A program made the translations under genes and the position numbers. A stretch of 23,093 nucleotides of DNA from Lachnospiraceae bacterium UBA6403 (GTDB lineage Bacteria; Bacillota; Clostridia; Lachnospirales; Lachnospiraceae), in the NCBI GenBank assembly GCA_002437435.1, contig DJPV01000064.1:1-23093 (forward strand), written 5' to 3'. The notes beneath the pieces are model-generated. The model did not search any database. It had not been told where the DNA came from and worked only from the letters and a program-made list of their open reading frames with translations. Below, piece after piece: positions 8,680-16,836 of the stretch. The number at the start of each line of letters is the position of its first letter. The first letter of the stretch is position 1.

Positions 8680-9543
8680 TTAAGGCGAGAATTTTGTGAA
8701 ACCTTCACCAAAAACCTCTGTTACCTGCCCTACAATGACAAAAGATTTTTCATCAATTGTCTTTATTTTATCCTTTAATTCTACTAATTGCCTACTTGAC
8801 AAAACCGAAATTATCATTACACGCCCCTCATTCGTATAACCGCCCTTTGTTTTCAGTACTGTTACACCTCTTCCGATATCATTCATGATACAGGATTTGA
8901 TCTCATCGCATCTGGAAGAAATAATATAGACCAACTTTCCATGTCTGATTCCCTGTACGATCACATCCGATATTTTGGTGGATATTGCTATCGCTATAAC
9001 TGCATACAGCATATTTTCCACACCGAATGCAAGACCACCGGCTATTACGATCGCTATGTCTATGGCACCAAGAAATAACGGTGCACCGATATCATTCCTC
9101 AAATGATTCAATATCAATGCCATAAGGTCTACGCCGCCGGATGATGCATTCTGCCGGAACATAATGCCATAAGCACAGCCAAAGATAACACCGCCAAGGA
9201 TCATATTCAAAAGTCTGTCATGTGTTGCAAGGGGAAATGCAGGGATAACTGCCAGAAATACTGTAGAAACAGCCGTTGTATATGCTGTTCTTATCATGCT
9301 CTTTCTTTCAAGCAGAAAATATCCACATATAAATAGCGGAACATTAATAACCAGATTTGTCAACCAGACCGGAATTCCGGTTTCCACGCTTTCCGTCAGA
9401 TTTTCTATTATAATACCAATTCCGGTCACACCTCCGGGAACGATCTGTTCGCTGTTAAAAATCCATACAACGCCAAATGACATTAAAAACGCTGCCACCG
9501 TTAACAATACATAAGTTTCTATCGTTTCTCCGATATCTTTCAT
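8680..9543 (-). CDS. YitT family membrane protein (DUF161/DUF2179)
   Basis: Integral membrane protein of unknown function, 287 aa from the ATG at 9543, which follows GAAAGGT. Frames open further upstream to 9618 have no ribosome site. Five to six hydrophobic helices occupy about residues 10-185, with conserved family segments PGGVTGIGI near 36-44 and NASSGGVDLMAL in the middle. The C-terminal domain of about 85 residues (GRGVTVLKTKGGYTNEGR onward) is the DUF2179 soluble domain, probably cytoplasmic. YitT proteins are common and often multi-copy in Firmicutes; no substrate is established. It appears to be a single-gene unit after the terminator at 9684-9725. Confidence 0.88.
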   Translation of the reverse strand: MKDIGETIETYVLLTVAAFLMSFGVVWIFNSEQIVPGGVTGIGIIIENLTESVETGIPVWLTNLVINVPLFICGYFLLERKSMIRTAYTTAVSTVFLAVIPAFPLATHDRLLNMILGGVIFGCAYGIMFRQNASSGGVDLMALILNHLRNDIGAPLFLGAIDIAIVIAGGLAFGVENMLYAVIAIAISTKISDVIVQGIRHGKLVYIISSRCDEIKSCIMNDIGRGVTVLKTKGGYTNEGRVMIISVLSSRQLVELKDKIKTIDEKSFVIVGQVTEVFGEGFTKFSP

Positions 9544-9683
9544 ACAAATACCTTTCATACAATTTTTTATATAGTATGTCCGATTTCTCCTAACATAGTC
9601 ATATAACGTTATTGGCAACAGTTATTAGCAAATATCTTCATCGTGTGCATAGAATATCCTTTACACGCGGTCTCAGCTAAAAC

Positions 9684-9725
9684 AAAAAACAGGCTCATCA
9701 CACTTCTGTGATAATACCTGTTTTT
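9684..9725 (-). terminator. Intrinsic terminator after the LytR_C protein gene
   Basis: The outer stem AAAAACAGG/CCTGTTTTT encloses an inner stem ATCACA/TGTGAT with loop CTTC. T-rich tracts flank both sides, so it could also work in the opposite direction. It lies about 60 bp after the minus-strand stop at 9785. Confidence 0.8.
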
Positions 9726-9784
9726 CTGTCCGCACAAACAATCTGCATTAATAATCAATCTGATCTTTCAGTCATCCTGTTATT

Positions 9785-10342
9785 CTAATTTTTAATATCG
9801 CTTGTTCCGACGATCACAATAATATCATATCCGTCAATCGGCACATCGAAATCGGATGCTGATAATGTGTCTGTTGTTGACATTTCCGGTGATGAGAATT
9901 CTGCAGCAAGATCTGCACCATCATATGAACCGGATACGCATACCTTTGATGTTGCAATAGCCGACTGATTATAAGTACCAACTTCTACCGAAGTATATCC
10001 TTTACCCTCTAACGCTGTCTTCCATGCCCCGGCAACTCCGCCGGTTCCAGTTGCATTGATAACAAGAATCTTTGCATCTGTAGATGCGACCGTACCAGCT
10101 TCGTCCGATCCATCTGATCCACTGTTCTCTCCATCTCCATTATTGAATGTCGGATCATTTTCATCCTCTGCTTCTGTTACAATTTCTTTTCCTGTCGTTG
10201 TCTTCTTACTGTCTTTCAGAGAATTATTCTTTACTAATGTCTTTATAAGCAGTGCTCCCATTATAACAATGCCGAATGCAAGAATGATCACAACGGCTCT
10301 GAGCATTGTTTCCAGAAATAATCTCAATACTTTTTTACCCAT
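9785..10342 (-). CDS. Membrane-anchored LytR C-terminal domain protein
   Basis: A 185-aa protein with one N-terminal membrane helix (residues about 13-36), an acidic Asp/Glu/Ser/Gly-rich linker (about 55-85) and a C-terminal LytR_C-like domain starting at about residue 90 (ILVINATGTGGVAGAWKTAL, then VEVGTYNQSAIATSKV). The domain would lie outside the membrane. LytR_C domains usually follow an LCP (LytR-CpsA-Psr) wall-polymer ligase domain, which is absent here, so this is a stand-alone version with no visible catalytic residues. The start follows GGAGGCC. No partner gene is adjacent. Binding of wall polymer or another envelope role is only inference. Confidence 0.75.
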   Translation of the reverse strand: MGKKVLRLFLETMLRAVVIILAFGIVIMGALLIKTLVKNNSLKDSKKTTTGKEIVTEAEDENDPTFNNGDGENSGSDGSDEAGTVASTDAKILVINATGTGGVAGAWKTALEGKGYTSVEVGTYNQSAIATSKVCVSGSYDGADLAAEFSSPEMSTTDTLSASDFDVPIDGYDIIVIVGTSDIKN

Positions 10343-10612
10343 TTTCTGGCCTCCATCTTATTTATAAAATATAATGCTTATCCGGGAATATCCGATCTGT
10401 TCATCCATTTATCAGACTATCAATCCCATGCATCACAAATGCACCAAAATCATTACTTTTCTGTATTTCTTTACTATACCTGAAAATTCACCTAATGAGT
10501 ATACCAAACGTACTTTTAAATTTCAACCTGCATTTCCAATTTCTTATTTCCTCTGCGACAAATCATATCATTATAATTTTGAATCTCTTTTCCCTCGCAT
10601 TTCTCAGATAAC
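10343..10612 (-). other. AT-rich intergenic stretch with no recognisable gene
   Basis: About 270 bp between the LytR_C gene and the terminator at 10613. A frame of about 144 codons is open on the plus strand, but its composition is that of random AT-rich sequence and it lacks a ribosome site, so it is not called. The right-hand part is the end of the zinc-ribbon unit; the left part should hold the LytR_C promoter, but I see no convincing -35/-10 pair. Confidence 0.5.
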
Positions 10613-10648
10613 AAAAAAATCCCTATATGATATACACACAGGAATCTT
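10613..10648 (-). terminator. GU-rich intrinsic terminator after the zinc-ribbon gene
   Basis: Read on the minus strand, positions 10648-10616 fold into a 14-bp stem with a 5-nt loop (UAUAU), closed partly by G-U pairs, and followed by seven U residues (10619-10613). On the plus strand the same positions give A-C mismatches, so the signal is strand-specific and agrees with the direction of the gene ending at 10697. Confidence 0.65.
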
Positions 10649-10696
10649 TTATATATACACCGTTATACAAATTCAAATTCGACAACCTTCTGCCGC

Positions 10697-10939
10697 TTAT
10701 TTCTGTACTCGTTTTTTCCCGCAGACTTCACAAACTTCTCCACTGTTTACATGTCCACATCCCCAACATGTCCATTCAACAGTTTCTGTCTCCCGTTTCG
10801 GCTGCTGACTCGTTGTCATCGTAAAATTCTTTGATATGATCTCAACATTTCCATCTTTATCAACTGTTGTCTTCAGATCTGCCGACGTGTTTGCAGCTGC
10901 AACCTCACTTTTTTTCTTTTTAATAAACTTTATTCCCAT
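10697..10939 (-). CDS. Small zinc-ribbon protein
   Basis: An 80-aa protein of unknown function. The first part is basic (IKKKKSE) and then polar; the C-terminus is a four-cysteine zinc ribbon with C58/C61 (CWGC) and C70/C73 (CEVC), ending KKRVQK. The start at 10939 is preferred over a TTG eight codons upstream; GGGGTAG lies before it, a modest ribosome site. It has its own promoter candidate (10977-11005) and terminator. Such ribbons bind nucleic acid or protein partners; nothing in the neighbourhood shows which. The real coding status is supported by the intact ribbon and the flanking signals. Confidence 0.75.
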   Translation of the reverse strand: MGIKFIKKKKSEVAAANTSADLKTTVDKDGNVEIISKNFTMTTSQQPKRETETVEWTCWGCGHVNSGEVCEVCGKKRVQK

Positions 10940-10976
10940 AATCTCTACCCCATATCTGTGCAACTTTGCATAGATT

Positions 10977-11005
10977 ATTTTATAGCAATATTAACAATTT
11001 TTCAA
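10977..11005 (-). promoter_or_regulatory. Putative promoter of the zinc-ribbon gene
   Basis: Minus-strand TTGAAA (11005-11000), 17-bp spacer, TAAAAT (10982-10977). An overlapping TGCTATAAA is an alternative extended -10. It lies about 40-60 bp before the start codon. Confidence 0.5.
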
Positions 11006-11040
11006 TAGAGAATTAGGGAAAATGCAAAACGTTTACTGCC

Positions 11041-11775
11041 CTATTGCCATCCACCATCAAAGGTCAGTATCTGGCCGGTCAGATAACTTCCGGCATTTGC
11101 TACTGTTACGATGAAATCTGCGGCCTCTGTCTCTGTTCCCATCCTGCCAAATGGAATCTCCTCTTCCAGTGTCATTTTTTCTTCGGATGACAGATGTCCA
11201 TTCATCGTAGTATCGATCGCTCCGAATGCAATGGCATTCACTGCTATTCCGCTCGGTGCAAGTTCTTTCGCCAAAGCTTTCGTAAATGCATTCACTGCAC
11301 CTTTAGTTGCTGAATAAGCCACCTCACAGGATGCACCTACATTACCCCACACAGACGAAACATTTATGATCCTCCCCTTATGGGCATGTACCATATGTGG
11401 GACGACCTGGCGGCATGCATTAAATACCGATGTTATGTTTGTATCCATGATTCTCTGCCAGTCTGCTTCCTCCATATCAGTAAGCAAACCGATATAAGAT
11501 ATCCCGGCATTGTTCACCAGCAGGTCAATCTCCTCACCAAAATGTTCAGTTACATGTCCGATAAACCGTTTTATAAATGCAAAATCGCCGGCGTCTCCGG
11601 TCTCAGCATAACAATCCGCGCCTTGCGCAAGCACCAACTGTCTGACTGTTTCCAACTTTTTCGGATGGCGAAATGATGTGATCGCAATTTTTTTATATTC
11701 TTTTGCAAGTGCAATCGCCGCTGCCGCACCGATTCCTGTCGATGCACCAATGATTATCGCTGTTTTCTGTTTCAT
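11041..11775 (-). CDS. ymfI: SDR-family reductase, probably EF-P 5-aminopentanone reductase
   Basis: Classical short-chain dehydrogenase, 244 aa. The nucleotide-binding motif is GASTGIG (10-16), then NNAG (88-91), N113, and the catalytic Ser-Tyr-Lys set at S140/S141, Y154 and K158 (YSATK). The C-terminus reads YLTGQILTFDGGWQ. The segment SSVWGNVGASCEVAYSATKG is, from memory of Lachnospiraceae proteins, typical of those annotated as elongation factor P 5-aminopentanone reductase (B. subtilis YmfI), which reduces the modification on the EF-P lysine. A FabG-like 3-oxoacyl-ACP reductase is the alternative, but there are no fatty-acid genes nearby. The ATG at 11775 has only a weak AGAAAG site. The gene follows the metal exporter by 95 bp. 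Confidence 0.7.
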   Translation of the reverse strand: MKQKTAIIIGASTGIGAAAAIALAKEYKKIAITSFRHPKKLETVRQLVLAQGADCYAETGDAGDFAFIKRFIGHVTEHFGEEIDLLVNNAGISYIGLLTDMEEADWQRIMDTNITSVFNACRQVVPHMVHAHKGRIINVSSVWGNVGASCEVAYSATKGAVNAFTKALAKELAPSGIAVNAIAFGAIDTTMNGHLSSEEKMTLEEEIPFGRMGTETEAADFIVTVANAGSYLTGQILTFDGGWQ

Positions 11776-11849
11776 TCTTTCTATTCTCGCCGTTCTTTCT
11801 ATTTAAAATATTAATCTGCCTGTAATATTAACCAGTCTTTTAGTTGTAA

Positions 11850-11875
11850 TTTAAATATAATATCAAATATTTAAA
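11850..11875 (-). terminator. AT-only inverted repeat at the end of the exporter gene
   Basis: TTTAAATAT (11850-11858) and ATATTTAAA (11867-11875) form a 9-bp perfect repeat that overlaps the exporter stop codon. It contains no G-C pairs, so it is weak as a terminator. It may be compositional chance. Confidence 0.25.
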
Positions 11876-12941
11876 ATGTGATACCCAACAGATTGATCAA
11901 CAATCCCCAGCATACGCTGGTAACATACAAGGTTCCAACCACCATAATGTTTTCTTTCAATCTGTGACGGTTCATCCGGAATAACACCAGAAGCCCAACT
12001 CCTGCACTGACAAGTAATCCCGACATCATTGCTCCAGCACTGAGCATTCCATCCAGATAAAGTTCTGTGATAATAACAGACGGTGCACAGTTCGGTATCA
12101 ATCCGATAAGCGCGGCCATAGCTTCTCCAAGAAATGGCACATCTCCGAGAAATCTTCCAATTGCATCTTCTCCGGCAACGCCGATAATGATATTTAACAC
12201 AAACGATACCGCCAGAATAAATACTGTGATCTTCAACGTATGTTTTAATGCTGACATCCAGATTCCATCTTCGCAATTACAATGTTCCTGCTCGCACAGA
12301 TCATGAATATGCTTTTCTTCTATATCTGTACCATCATAATGGGTATGCATACTTTTTCCATCGTGGGTATGGACATCTTTATAATTATGCGTATGTCCTA
12401 CATCGACTGTCTGTGCTGACTGAACAGAATATCCAGAATGCTTTTTTTTATCATCTATACTACTGTCTGTGTTCTCGGAATTATCTATCTTAGAAGAAGC
12501 TGCTTTCTTCGTTTTTCTTCCTACCAAGTACCTTCTGCGTATATATTTATTTGCAAGATCAACCGCATAACCCGTAACGATTGCAATGCACATTTTTGTA
12601 AGCAGGATACGAATGATCGTACCGGCATTTACCGTATGCGAAATTAAGATTGGAAGCATCTCATCAGAAGTTGACATAAATACTGCAAGTACTACACCTG
12701 CCGTGATCACGCCACCACTGTAAAGATTTGCTGCCACACAGGAAAATCCGCATTGTGGAACGATTCCGAGTGCACCACCTGCCAATGGCCCAAATGCACC
12801 GGCAGACTGCATATAATGTTTCTGTTTTTCCTCCGTTCTCTGTTCCAGCCATTCCATGAGCAGATAAGTCACTAATAAGAATGGTATTAATTTTACACTG
12901 TCGATCAGTGCATCCGAAAACGAATCAAATAACAATTTCAT
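11871..12941 (-). CDS. Putative manganese/metal transporter, arsP_2 (DUF2899) type permease
   Basis: Polytopic membrane protein, about 356 aa from the ATG at 12941 (MKLLFDSFSD); an ATG at 12950 is possible, and neither has a strong ribosome site. It has two hydrophobic halves of similar pattern: GIVPQCGFS...LYSGGVITAG near residues 60-85, and GLIPNCAPS...LYLDGMLSAG near 290-315, which suggests an internal duplication. Between them is a hydrophilic loop of about 90 residues with a lysine-rich start and a His cluster (three HTH, one HIH and EHCNCED). The family is annotated variously as arsenic efflux or putative manganese transporter. The His-rich loop and the Fur-type gene directly upstream favour a divalent metal. 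The direction of transport is inferred from family annotation only. The promoter is described separately. Confidence 0.82.
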   Translation of the reverse strand: MKLLFDSFSDALIDSVKLIPFLLVTYLLMEWLEQRTEEKQKHYMQSAGAFGPLAGGALGIVPQCGFSCVAANLYSGGVITAGVVLAVFMSTSDEMLPILISHTVNAGTIIRILLTKMCIAIVTGYAVDLANKYIRRRYLVGRKTKKAASSKIDNSENTDSSIDDKKKHSGYSVQSAQTVDVGHTHNYKDVHTHDGKSMHTHYDGTDIEEKHIHDLCEQEHCNCEDGIWMSALKHTLKITVFILAVSFVLNIIIGVAGEDAIGRFLGDVPFLGEAMAALIGLIPNCAPSVIITELYLDGMLSAGAMMSGLLVSAGVGLLVLFRMNRHRLKENIMVVGTLYVTSVCWGLLINLLGITF

Positions 12942-12971
12942 ACTATCCATCTCATTCCCGAAAATATAATT

Positions 12972-13034
12972 TGCAACCAAGTTGCATTATCAGATTATAG
13001 CATTATTTTATCCAATGTCAACTGCTATTATCAG
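12972..13034 (-). promoter_or_regulatory. Near-consensus exporter promoter flanked by repeats (candidate metalloregulator operator)
   Basis: Minus-strand TTGACA (13021-13016), 16-bp spacer ending in TGC, TATAAT (12999-12994). A direct repeat brackets it: CTGATAATAGCA (13034-13023) just upstream of the -35 and CTGATAATGCA (12993-12983) just downstream of the -10. An inverted repeat TGCAAC-CAA-GTTGCA (12972-12986) lies at the predicted transcript start. The placement is what is expected for an operator controlling a strong promoter; the Fur-type gene next door is the obvious candidate regulator. Confidence 0.7.
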
Positions 13035-13075
13035 AAATATTCAATTTTCAAGATTGAAATTCCTGTTATCTGTTT

Positions 13076-13510
13076 TTATTTTTCTGTTTTCTTCTTTTCT
13101 TTCTTACTACATTCGTCACAGACACCATATAAAATGGAATCTTTGCAGCAAAGTGCAAACCCATGATCGGACAGAATATGCTCCGATATTTTTTTCATAA
13201 AGTCGCAGTCCAGATGGATGACTTTTCCACATTCGGAGCATTGCAGATGAAGATGTTTCTGACATCGGGATGGCTGTTCTACATACTGATATCCCGCCTT
13301 TTCGCCCTTGTCAGCCACATATTTCATCAGTGTCTTCTCTGCAACCAACTTATCCAGATATCGATATACAGTTGTCTTATTTACAGAGCATTTTTCCTGA
13401 TCCATATATTTTATAATATCCGACACATGAACGGCGCGATCTTTATTCTTGATCAGGTAATCAAGGATCATTTGTCTGCTCTTTGTCTGATATTCATGTT
13501 TACGTTCCAT
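13076..13510 (-). CDS. Fur-family metalloregulator (Zur/PerR-like)
   Basis: DNA-binding metal-responsive repressor, 144 aa. The winged helix occupies residues about 10-65, with recognition helix NKTTVYRYLDKL (44-55). The dimerisation domain has the structural zinc site C91/C94 (CSEC) and C131/C134 (CDEC), and candidate regulatory ligands H86, H88, D101 and H115. The usual HHDH motif of Fur is reduced to KHLHLQC, which looks more like a Zur-type protein, but metal specificity cannot be decided from sequence alone. The C-terminus is a lysine-rich tail. The start at 13510 follows CAGGA. It is transcribed before the metal exporter in the same direction, but the exporter has its own promoter between them. 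Confidence 0.9.
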   Translation of the reverse strand: MERKHEYQTKSRQMILDYLIKNKDRAVHVSDIIKYMDQEKCSVNKTTVYRYLDKLVAEKTLMKYVADKGEKAGYQYVEQPSRCQKHLHLQCSECGKVIHLDCDFMKKISEHILSDHGFALCCKDSILYGVCDECSKKEKKKTEK

Positions 13511-13572
13511 TTTGATTCCTGCTTTCTGTTACACATTCTGTCTATACTTTATCTTCCTACCGCATATTCCAG

Positions 13573-14238
13573 CTACTGCTGCATATTGTTCTGCATCTGC
13601 ACCGGTGCGCCCTGATAATATGGTGTGTATGGAATATTTCTGAGATCCTGATTTCTCATATACTGAACATACGCCAATCCTTCATCAGAATATCCAAATC
13701 TTGCATTCGGACATGCCTGTGCTAGTACATTTAACAGCTCCTGTTTGCTCTTTCTTCCTCTTGCCAGTACATTAATTGCAACACGATTCTTCGGGAAACG
13801 GTTTTCGATCACATACTCACTTCCCGTTGGAATAAAGTTCGTCGATGTTGTATGCAGATAGACCAGATATACATCCCACAGCCAGGTCATCTGCGTCGGC
13901 TGCTTCTTATTTGCAAGCACCTTATCGGAAATTAATACATATTGGTCTTCGTATATTACATGTGAATATAACTGATCTGCCATTTCTAAAAGCTGTGGGT
14001 TAAATTTCAAAAATCTGGTCTTTTCCGGGCATACAATGTTCCGGATTCCCATAATAATGAACACTACACCCATCAGTGTAAATATTCCAATCGCAATAGC
14101 TGCTCCAACTCCGTCATCTGCATCATCTGTCAGTACCCCTATCGTGATCAACCCGAAAAGTATCGTCAGAAAAGCGCCACCAACAATTGCTATTATTCCA
14201 TTTTTCTTAATTCTTGCAAGTACAATATCTCTCCCCAT
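13573..14238 (-). CDS. Unknown membrane protein with two N-terminal helices
   Basis: A 221-aa protein I do not recognise. The start at 14238 (MGRDIVLARIKKNG) is fixed by AAGGAGG just upstream; the frame is open to 14361 but that part overlaps the gdhA terminator. Two membrane helices lie at about residues 14-36 and 46-67, separated by an acidic turn (DDADDG). The remaining 150 residues look soluble and cytoplasmic, with a beta-rich pattern (YVLISDKVLANK, TWLWDVYLVYLH), and end in a Tyr/Pro/Gln/Met-rich tail. Nothing catalytic is evident. It lies between gdhA and the Fur-type gene, 62 bp from the latter, and could be co-transcribed with it. Confidence 0.8.
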   Translation of the reverse strand: MGRDIVLARIKKNGIIAIVGGAFLTILFGLITIGVLTDDADDGVGAAIAIGIFTLMGVVFIIMGIRNIVCPEKTRFLKFNPQLLEMADQLYSHVIYEDQYVLISDKVLANKKQPTQMTWLWDVYLVYLHTTSTNFIPTGSEYVIENRFPKNRVAINVLARGRKSKQELLNVLAQACPNARFGYSDEGLAYVQYMRNQDLRNIPYTPYYQGAPVQMQNNMQQ

Positions 14239-14341
14239 TGTAAGATCCTCCTTCTTCTTATGTATTTGGCATCTTGCTTCTACATTATACGAAATAGTCA
14301 CAATCGTTTCAACGAAAAACGAATCTTTTCTATAATGCAGA

Positions 14342-14372
14342 ACCCCGGAACCGCACATCACGATTCCGGGGT
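14342..14372 (-). terminator. Stem-loop after gdhA
   Basis: ACCCCGGAA (14342-14350) pairs with TTCCGGGGT (14364-14372), a GC-rich 9-bp stem with a 13-nt loop, 56 bp after the gdhA stop. The following minus-strand tract (TCTGCATTATAG) is T-poor, so it may rather be an end-stabilising structure or a partial terminator. Confidence 0.65.
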
Positions 14373-14427
14373 CTTATATTAACATTTACTATATAATAAT
14401 TGTTGTCAGATTTCGACTGGCAGTTGA

Positions 14428-15792
<1,365 letters not shown>

Positions 15793-15807
15793 TTAATTAT
15801 AAGTAAA

Positions 15808-15821
15808 TCGCATATATGCGA
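15808..15821 (-). repeat. 14-bp perfect palindrome in the gdhA leader
   Basis: TCGCATATATGCGA lies in the transcribed leader, 34 nt before the gdhA start. It could be a repressor site or a short RNA hairpin; a second, AT-rich dyad (around 15838-15860) lies nearer the transcript start. Confidence 0.5.
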
Positions 15822-15868
15822 AATTCATTTGGAGTTATATTTTCTCTTTAAGAAAATTTCCACTTAAG

Positions 15869-15897
15869 ATTATAAACAAAAGACTTGGATTTATCAA
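15869..15897 (-). promoter_or_regulatory. gdhA promoter
   Basis: Minus-strand TTGATA (15897-15892), exact 17-bp spacer, TATAAT (15874-15869). The predicted transcript has a leader of about 88 nt with two small dyads. One of the best sigma-A matches in the window. Confidence 0.8.
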
Positions 15898-16049
15898 GTA
15901 AAAATATGTTTTTTATGAATTTTTTTATCTTTTTAACAAAAAAGCAGGATTTTCTTAAGTTGCAATGCGCTAAAGTGCTAGCAAATCAGCGGGATTTATG
16001 CAGTTTCGCTATATTGAGCTTATTTTTCATATGTGTCTCATCTAACAAA

Positions 16050-16673
16050 TCATGATCGTGATGCTTCATATTCATCCATAGAAGTCCTGATCTCATCTTC
16101 TGTTGCTGCCATCGCCTGCAATGTCATAGTCAAAAGCTTCTCAAGCTCCCAGCCCAACTGTGCAGCACCACGTTCGATCACTTCTCTGGAACAACCTGCG
16201 GCAAATCCCTTGCTCTTGTATTTCTTCTTCAGTGACTTCAGTTCCATATCCTTTGTACTTTTTGACGGACGCATCAATGCCGCTGCCCAGATCAGACCGG
16301 TCAACTCATCTGCTGCAAACAGAACCTTCTCCATCTCATGAACCGGTTTCACATCAATGGTCGTACCACATTCCACTGTAATTCCATAGCCATGCGAGCA
16401 AACCGCATGGATAATGTCCTCTGATACCCCACCGTCTCTTAAAAGCTCCGGTGCTTTCAGACAATGCTCTGCCGGATACAATTCGAAATCAATATCATGA
16501 AGCAGACCTACAATGCCCCAGTATTCTGCATCTTCGCCATAACCAAGTTCATTTGCATACCATTTCATAACAGCCTCAACCGTAAGCGCATGCTGAATAT
16601 GGAATGGATCCTTATTATATTTCTTCAATAATTCAAATGCGTCATCTCTTGCAATATATTCCTTCAATGTCAT
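16050..16673 (-). CDS. HD-superfamily hydrolase (COG2316-like)
   Basis: Predicted metal-dependent phosphohydrolase of unknown substrate, 207 aa. The HD ligands are visible in order: H28 (HIQHAL), H59/D60 (GLLHDID), H94 (VCSHGYG) and D122 (FAADELTG). The rest is helical and charged, with a conserved-looking stretch SLKKKYKSKGFAAG. The ATG at 16673 has AAGAGG only a few nucleotides upstream, a tight spacing. The gene stands alone, between the gdhA promoter region and the unusual non-coding stretch after nfnB. A duplicated TATAAT-containing module lies just upstream and may drive it. Confidence 0.88.
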   Translation of the reverse strand: MTLKEYIARDDAFELLKKYNKDPFHIQHALTVEAVMKWYANELGYGEDAEYWGIVGLLHDIDFELYPAEHCLKAPELLRDGGVSEDIIHAVCSHGYGITVECGTTIDVKPVHEMEKVLFAADELTGLIWAAALMRPSKSTKDMELKSLKKKYKSKGFAAGCSREVIERGAAQLGWELEKLLTMTLQAMAATEDEIRTSMDEYEASRS

Positions 16674-16695
16674 AACCTCTTTTCAATATTTTTTG

Positions 16696-16719
16696 TTTTG
16701 CGTTCATTATATCGCGATT
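16696..16719. repeat. Direct repeat copy 1 (24 bp) upstream of the HD gene
   Basis: Identical to 16768-16791 except for one base (C/T at the 20th position). It begins TTTTGCGTTCATTATATCG on the plus strand. Minus-strand reading contains TATAAT (16711-16706), about 33 bp before the HD gene start. Similarity continues loosely for about 11 more bases (TCA/CTCAA). Confidence 0.85.
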
Positions 16720-16767
16720 TCATCACTCAATGCATTCCGCAAAATCTGCATCCTTGCCAGCAAATAA

Positions 16768-16791
16768 TTTTGCGTTCATTATATCGTGATT
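16768..16791. repeat. Direct repeat copy 2 (24 bp) upstream of the HD gene
   Basis: Second copy, 72 bp from the first. The minus strand again contains TATAAT (16783-16778). No reasonable -35 hexamer lies 16-18 bp upstream of either copy, so they are not simple sigma-A promoters by eye. Confidence 0.85.
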
Positions 16792-16836
16792 CGCACCTCA
16801 AAAAGATTCCATTATTTTTAACCGGTGTATAAATTT

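Noticed and set aside
8620..8680. Terminator after the YitT gene
   Set aside because: A run of seven T residues is present on the minus strand but the stem before it is only about 4 bp and badly spaced.
10374..10808. 144-codon open frame on the plus strand
   Set aside because: No ribosome site, AT-rich random composition, and it covers the zinc-ribbon gene and its terminator on the other strand.
11863..12276. 137-codon frame on the minus strand inside the exporter gene
   Set aside because: Different frame of the exporter; Trp/Arg/Tyr-rich translation typical of an out-of-frame shadow.
12942..12990. Manganese (yybP-ykoY) riboswitch before the metal exporter
   Set aside because: Leader after the predicted transcript start is about 45 nt, too short for that aptamer.
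13163..13615. 150-codon open frame on the plus strand
   Set aside because: Antiparallel to the Fur-type gene; hydrophobic appearance comes from reversed codons.
16696..16791. CRISPR array
   Set aside because: Only two copies of the 24-bp repeat, a 48-bp gap, no further repeats and no cas genes.
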